Below, piece after piece: positions 8,801 to 10,150 of a stretch of 10,150 nucleotides of DNA (positions within the stretch are counted from its first letter, which is position 1; each line of letters begins with the position of its first letter). The translations under genes and the position numbers were made by a program. The notes below the pieces were generated by a model, which searched no databases, was not told the origin of the DNA, and was given only the letters and a program-made list of their open reading frames with translations. The DNA is from CAWHOW01 sp050013795 (GTDB lineage Bacteria; Bacteroidota; Bacteroidia; Bacteroidales; CG2-30-32-10): assembly GCA_050013795.1 (NCBI GenBank), contig JBEKEO010000097.1, forward strand, positions 1 to 10,150, in the 5' to 3' direction.

Positions 8801-10150
8801 GAGCAATGGTCATACAACACAAAATATCACCAACCTTCCGGCAGGCACATATACAGTAACAGTAACAGATGCAAGTTCATGTACGGCAGTTACATCAGTA
8901 ACCCTGACAAATATAGCAGGCCCTTCCTTGCAGGTTTTGGGTTCTGTTAATGAAACATGTTCCTATGGGAACGGGTCTGCTACAGTAAATGCAATTAATG
9001 GAGTACTCCCATACAGTTATTTATGGTCTAACGGGAATACTTCGGCAACAGCGACGAACCTACATGCCGGAACATATACATGTACAGTTACAGATTCTAA
9101 CCATTGCACGGCAATAAACACTGTTACTATTACCAATACTCCCGGTCCTACTATTACTATATCAGGAATAAATTCGGCTAACTGCGGCATGTCGAATGGC
9201 TCTGCCACTTTGAATATATCTGGCGGGACACCAGCATATACTCCTATTATTTGGAGTAACGGAGAAACTTCACAAAACATTCTAAATGTGCCAACAGGCA
9301 CATATTGTGTAACAGTAACCGATGCCAATAGTTGTACAACTTCAGCCTGTGTTACCATACCTCAAAAGCCGGGACCTGTGGCTACACATAGCTATACAGA
9401 TGAGATTTGCCAGATGAAAAACGGAACTGCAACTGCCGTTCCCAGTGGGGGAGTTCCTCCATACATATTTTCATGGAGCAATGGAGCAATCACACAAACA
9501 GCTACCGGACTGTCCCAGGGAAATTATACTTATACAGTAACTGATCAAGGAGGATGTTCAACATCTGGAACAGTTAGTATAGGAGAAATACCCGGTCCTA
9601 CAGCTTATTTCATGTATACACCCAAAATTCTTACTATTCTGGAAGGTCCTGTTTACTTTTGGGATGAATCAACGGGTGGTACACGACCATATACTTACCA
9701 ATGGGATTTTGGTGATGCTTCATCTGGTACCGGCACATATAATGTTCATCCTTACCCGAATCTGGGGACATATGTTATTTCAGAAATTGTTACGGATAGT
9801 AACAGATGTAAGGACACTATAAGCGACACCGTAAGAGTGGTTGATATTTTTACTTTTTACACTCCAAATGCTTTTACCCCCAATAACGATGGTTTGAATG
9901 ACAATTGGGCTCCACAAGGAACGAATATCGACACCAATAATTATAATGAATATATATATGACCGTTGGGGAAATTTAGTTTTTCAAACAACAAAATGGCA
10001 GGTGTCAAAAACAGAGCCTCCAAAGGGGCAGGCAGAAGGATGGAATGGAACCATTTATAATAATGGTAATAACAAAGATATTGTTATGGATATTTATGTT
10101 TACAAAATAGATCTACGCGAATTTAACCATGGTCCTAAACACGAATATGT
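5826..10150 (+). CDS. Large DUF7948/SprB-repeat surface protein with type B T9SS sorting domain (3' partial)
   Basis: An uninterrupted frame of 1441 complete codons runs from ATG 5826 off the window end. By residue: signal sequence 1-52 (hydrophobic core 31-46, SIA before Q53, with an unusually long n-region of about 30 residues); DUF7948-like domain about 76-317 (FIENFGQFDN start, IDPW end); a probable beta-propeller about 318-668 with blade motifs DFDNFGNVYVSGG and AVDDCSNVYVGG; SprB repeat about 676-742; two Ig/PKD-like domains about 743-820 and 821-890; five SprB repeats 891-1258; a PKD domain about 1259-1340 with WDFGD; and a gliding-motility-type (CHU_C) T9SS domain from 1341, with TPNAFTPNNDGLND and YDRWGNLVF. 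The protein should be exported by Sec, then across the outer membrane by T9SS, and remain at the surface as a possible adhesin. The family usually ends a few residues after the EYV seen at the edge, so almost all of it is present. No other ATG start fits. Its ligand is unknown. Confidence 0.95.
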   Translation, partial: MQKKDIIFRKLIAENPYKKDFGKAEIHLNKIFLFLSLCLFTILFILSENSIAQTRLKGKKAGKPTWITSDPFKTDVFIENFGQFDNWATTDGKIKYAIDKADKIFFTPHGYTIRVDKIVKKEDDDLDETDSVKGSDAKNYEKDDDENRVLEKYTIHVNWMGSNPDPEIIASEPSSNYYTFGEKGYENVKAKGYKKIIYKNLYPQIDIEYTIPEKGGIKYKLILHPGADISQVKMQYTGDVENAIKDFEGNILVNTPAGAIVDHTPQSYYMENHDIIPSAFVLKDNVVSFKLNEPSISPVGEQIPEHRFQTVIIDPWTTTPTSLTTNNTAFDIDFDNFGNVYVSGGSNPYKLSKYSIAGSLLWTFTNPAGWSSTSQNAYSKFCLLHNSGTSFIGEGYTGLPAGARIMKIDNAGNLQFTSPYFGTNDEIWRMFYNNCNKKLIAFGGGTSTTDNIKIIADTNLSGSSSANFNGAICTYCNDVASVVMDDNGDFYALLTSLSQCLIVEGILAKSLFSSGYTPPCAFSVNSGYQFGEGNNFGIPGLNPSTNVTVRANALALNNNYIFGYDGKTLNAWNKTSGALLGSAVVNAGYGSGENRTHEGIAVDDCSNVYVGGTNQVHVFAFNGSVFTAAASITTNIPNEVYDIQLDKGTGILYVAGLGFVTVVPASVTCNVNQLILNISQTPGFCNGSATVTASGGTMPYTYLWSNGSTTSSITSVPAGWYYVTVMDNSCIKLKGTDSVLITSSFPTSICNDTSVCNGSSVPLWATGGATYTWAPAGSLSNANIANPVAHPASTTTYYVTISNGTCNILDSVKVTISPGPSVTVTNGSICNGQQDTLFAGGAASYLWSTGSTNTYIVESPASTTPYTVTGTTAGCSAAVTGTITVNPLPNAQITPFAPATCGLNNGSATATGGTTYLWSSGQTTATITHLAPGTYSVTVTSAAGCSSTTSVIINNIPGGTVTATSTDENCGHANGTASSTPVGGTPPYTYLWSNGHTTQNITNLPAGTYTVTVTDASSCTAVTSVTLTNIAGPSLQVLGSVNETCSYGNGSATVNAINGVLPYSYLWSNGNTSATATNLHAGTYTCTVTDSNHCTAINTVTITNTPGPTITISGINSANCGMSNGSATLNISGGTPAYTPIIWSNGETSQNILNVPTGTYCVTVTDANSCTTSACVTIPQKPGPVATHSYTDEICQMKNGTATAVPSGGVPPYIFSWSNGAITQTATGLSQGNYTYTVTDQGGCSTSGTVSIGEIPGPTAYFMYTPKILTILEGPVYFWDESTGGTRPYTYQWDFGDASSGTGTYNVHPYPNLGTYVISEIVTDSNRCKDTISDTVRVVDIFTFYTPNAFTPNNDGLNDNWAPQGTNIDTNNYNEYIYDRWGNLVFQTTKWQVSKTEPPKGQAEGWNGTIYNNGNNKDIVMDIYVYKIDLREFNHGPKHEY
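7851..8051 (+). repeat. Isolated SprB repeat 1
   Basis: This encodes the first SprB-type unit (residues about 676-742), with FCNGSATVTASGG, PYTYLWSNG, VPAGWYYVTV and a second cysteine in NSC. It is separated from the main SprB array by two Ig/PKD-like domains, and its tail after the second cysteine differs from the PGP-type ends of the later units. Confidence 0.75.
8052..8495 (+). other. Two Ig/PKD-like domains within the surface protein
   Basis: Residues about 743-820 and 821-890 each begin near a SICN motif (SICNDTSVCNG; GSICNGQQDTLFA) and end with a TTxYxVT strand followed by a cysteine and a VTVxP-type strand. This resembles the Ig/PKD-like modules that are common in long Bacteroidetes T9SS proteins. 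They probably act as spacers. The exact family is not determined from the sequence alone. Confidence 0.6.
8496..9599 (+). repeat. Five tandem SprB repeats
   Basis: Units lie at 8496-8702, 8703-8924, 8925-9149, 9150-9377 and 9378-9599, or 69, 74, 75, 76 and 74 residues. Each has the order Cys at about position 11, NG[ST]A, GG..PY, W.[NS]G, [AT]GTY.VTVTD and a second Cys near position 60; four end in PGP and the first in PGG. The two cysteines could pair. SprB repeats are known from the Flavobacterium gliding adhesin SprB and many other surface proteins. The nucleotide sequences of the units have diverged clearly, so this is not a recent duplication. Confidence 0.9.
9846..10150 (+). other. Type B T9SS C-terminal sorting domain (CHU_C), cut by window end
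   Basis: From residue 1341 the sequence shows the hallmarks of the gliding-motility-associated C-terminal domain: FTPNNDGLND (1350-1359), YDRWGNLVFQT, the GWNGT motif and DIYVYKIDLRE. This domain targets a protein to the type IX secretion system and, in known type B cases, needs a cognate SprF/PorP-family outer-membrane partner. The visible part stops at EYV; the last strand usually adds only several more residues. Confidence 0.9.

Noticed and set aside
9017..9358. Minus-strand ORF of 113 codons in the SprB repeat region
   Set aside because: It is a shadow produced by the repetitive composition of the SprB repeats, as are the frames at 7988-8209, 8357-8566 and 8635-8820; the plus-strand frame is continuous and has strong domain evidence.
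8496..9599. Recent tandem duplication of SprB units
   Set aside because: The units are alike in protein motifs but differ clearly in nucleotide sequence and length, so the array is old and diverged.

Overview
The window is AT-rich DNA from a member of the Bacteroidetes, probably a free-living or sediment-type relative of Bacteroidales/Flavobacteriia. The evidence is the lack of Shine-Dalgarno sequences, the A-rich leaders before start codons, a TAnnTTTG-type promoter element, and above all a gene for a large exported protein with DUF7948, SprB repeats and a type B type IX secretion (T9SS) C-terminal domain. These families are characteristic of this phylum. All supported long genes lie on the + strand.

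Positions 63-4433 carry three consecutive genes of the SurA/PrsA family of periplasmic foldases. The first is a 673-residue protein with two parvulin domains. The second is a 279-residue lipoprotein that keeps the SurA-like helical parts but has lost a recognisable parvulin core. The third is a 446-residue protein with the SurA layout, whose two parvulin domains have each lost one of the two family histidines. A perfect 13-bp inverted repeat between genes one and two suggests a terminator or attenuator there. A MoxR-type AAA+ ATPase (4446-5411) follows only 12 nt after the third gene, so genes two to four may be co-transcribed. No DUF58 partner follows the ATPase.

Positions 5412-5825 have no confident gene. 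They hold a hairpin, a decaying 21-bp-period repeat that is open on both strands (a 59-codon frame on the minus strand and a 32-codon frame on the plus strand), and a candidate promoter for the next gene.

From 5826 to the window end runs one uninterrupted frame of 1441 complete codons, cut by the window edge. It encodes a modular surface protein: signal peptide, DUF7948, probable beta-propeller, one SprB repeat, two Ig/PKD-like domains, five tandem SprB repeats, a PKD domain and a type B T9SS sorting domain. Only a few terminal residues appear to be missing.

The functional link is inferred: the SurA-like proteins are expected to help outer-membrane proteins fold, and these would include T9SS components that export proteins such as the last one. 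I see no mobile element, CRISPR array, tRNA or rRNA. I do not find clear evidence of a wholly new system; the most unusual non-genic signal is the 21-bp repeat region.
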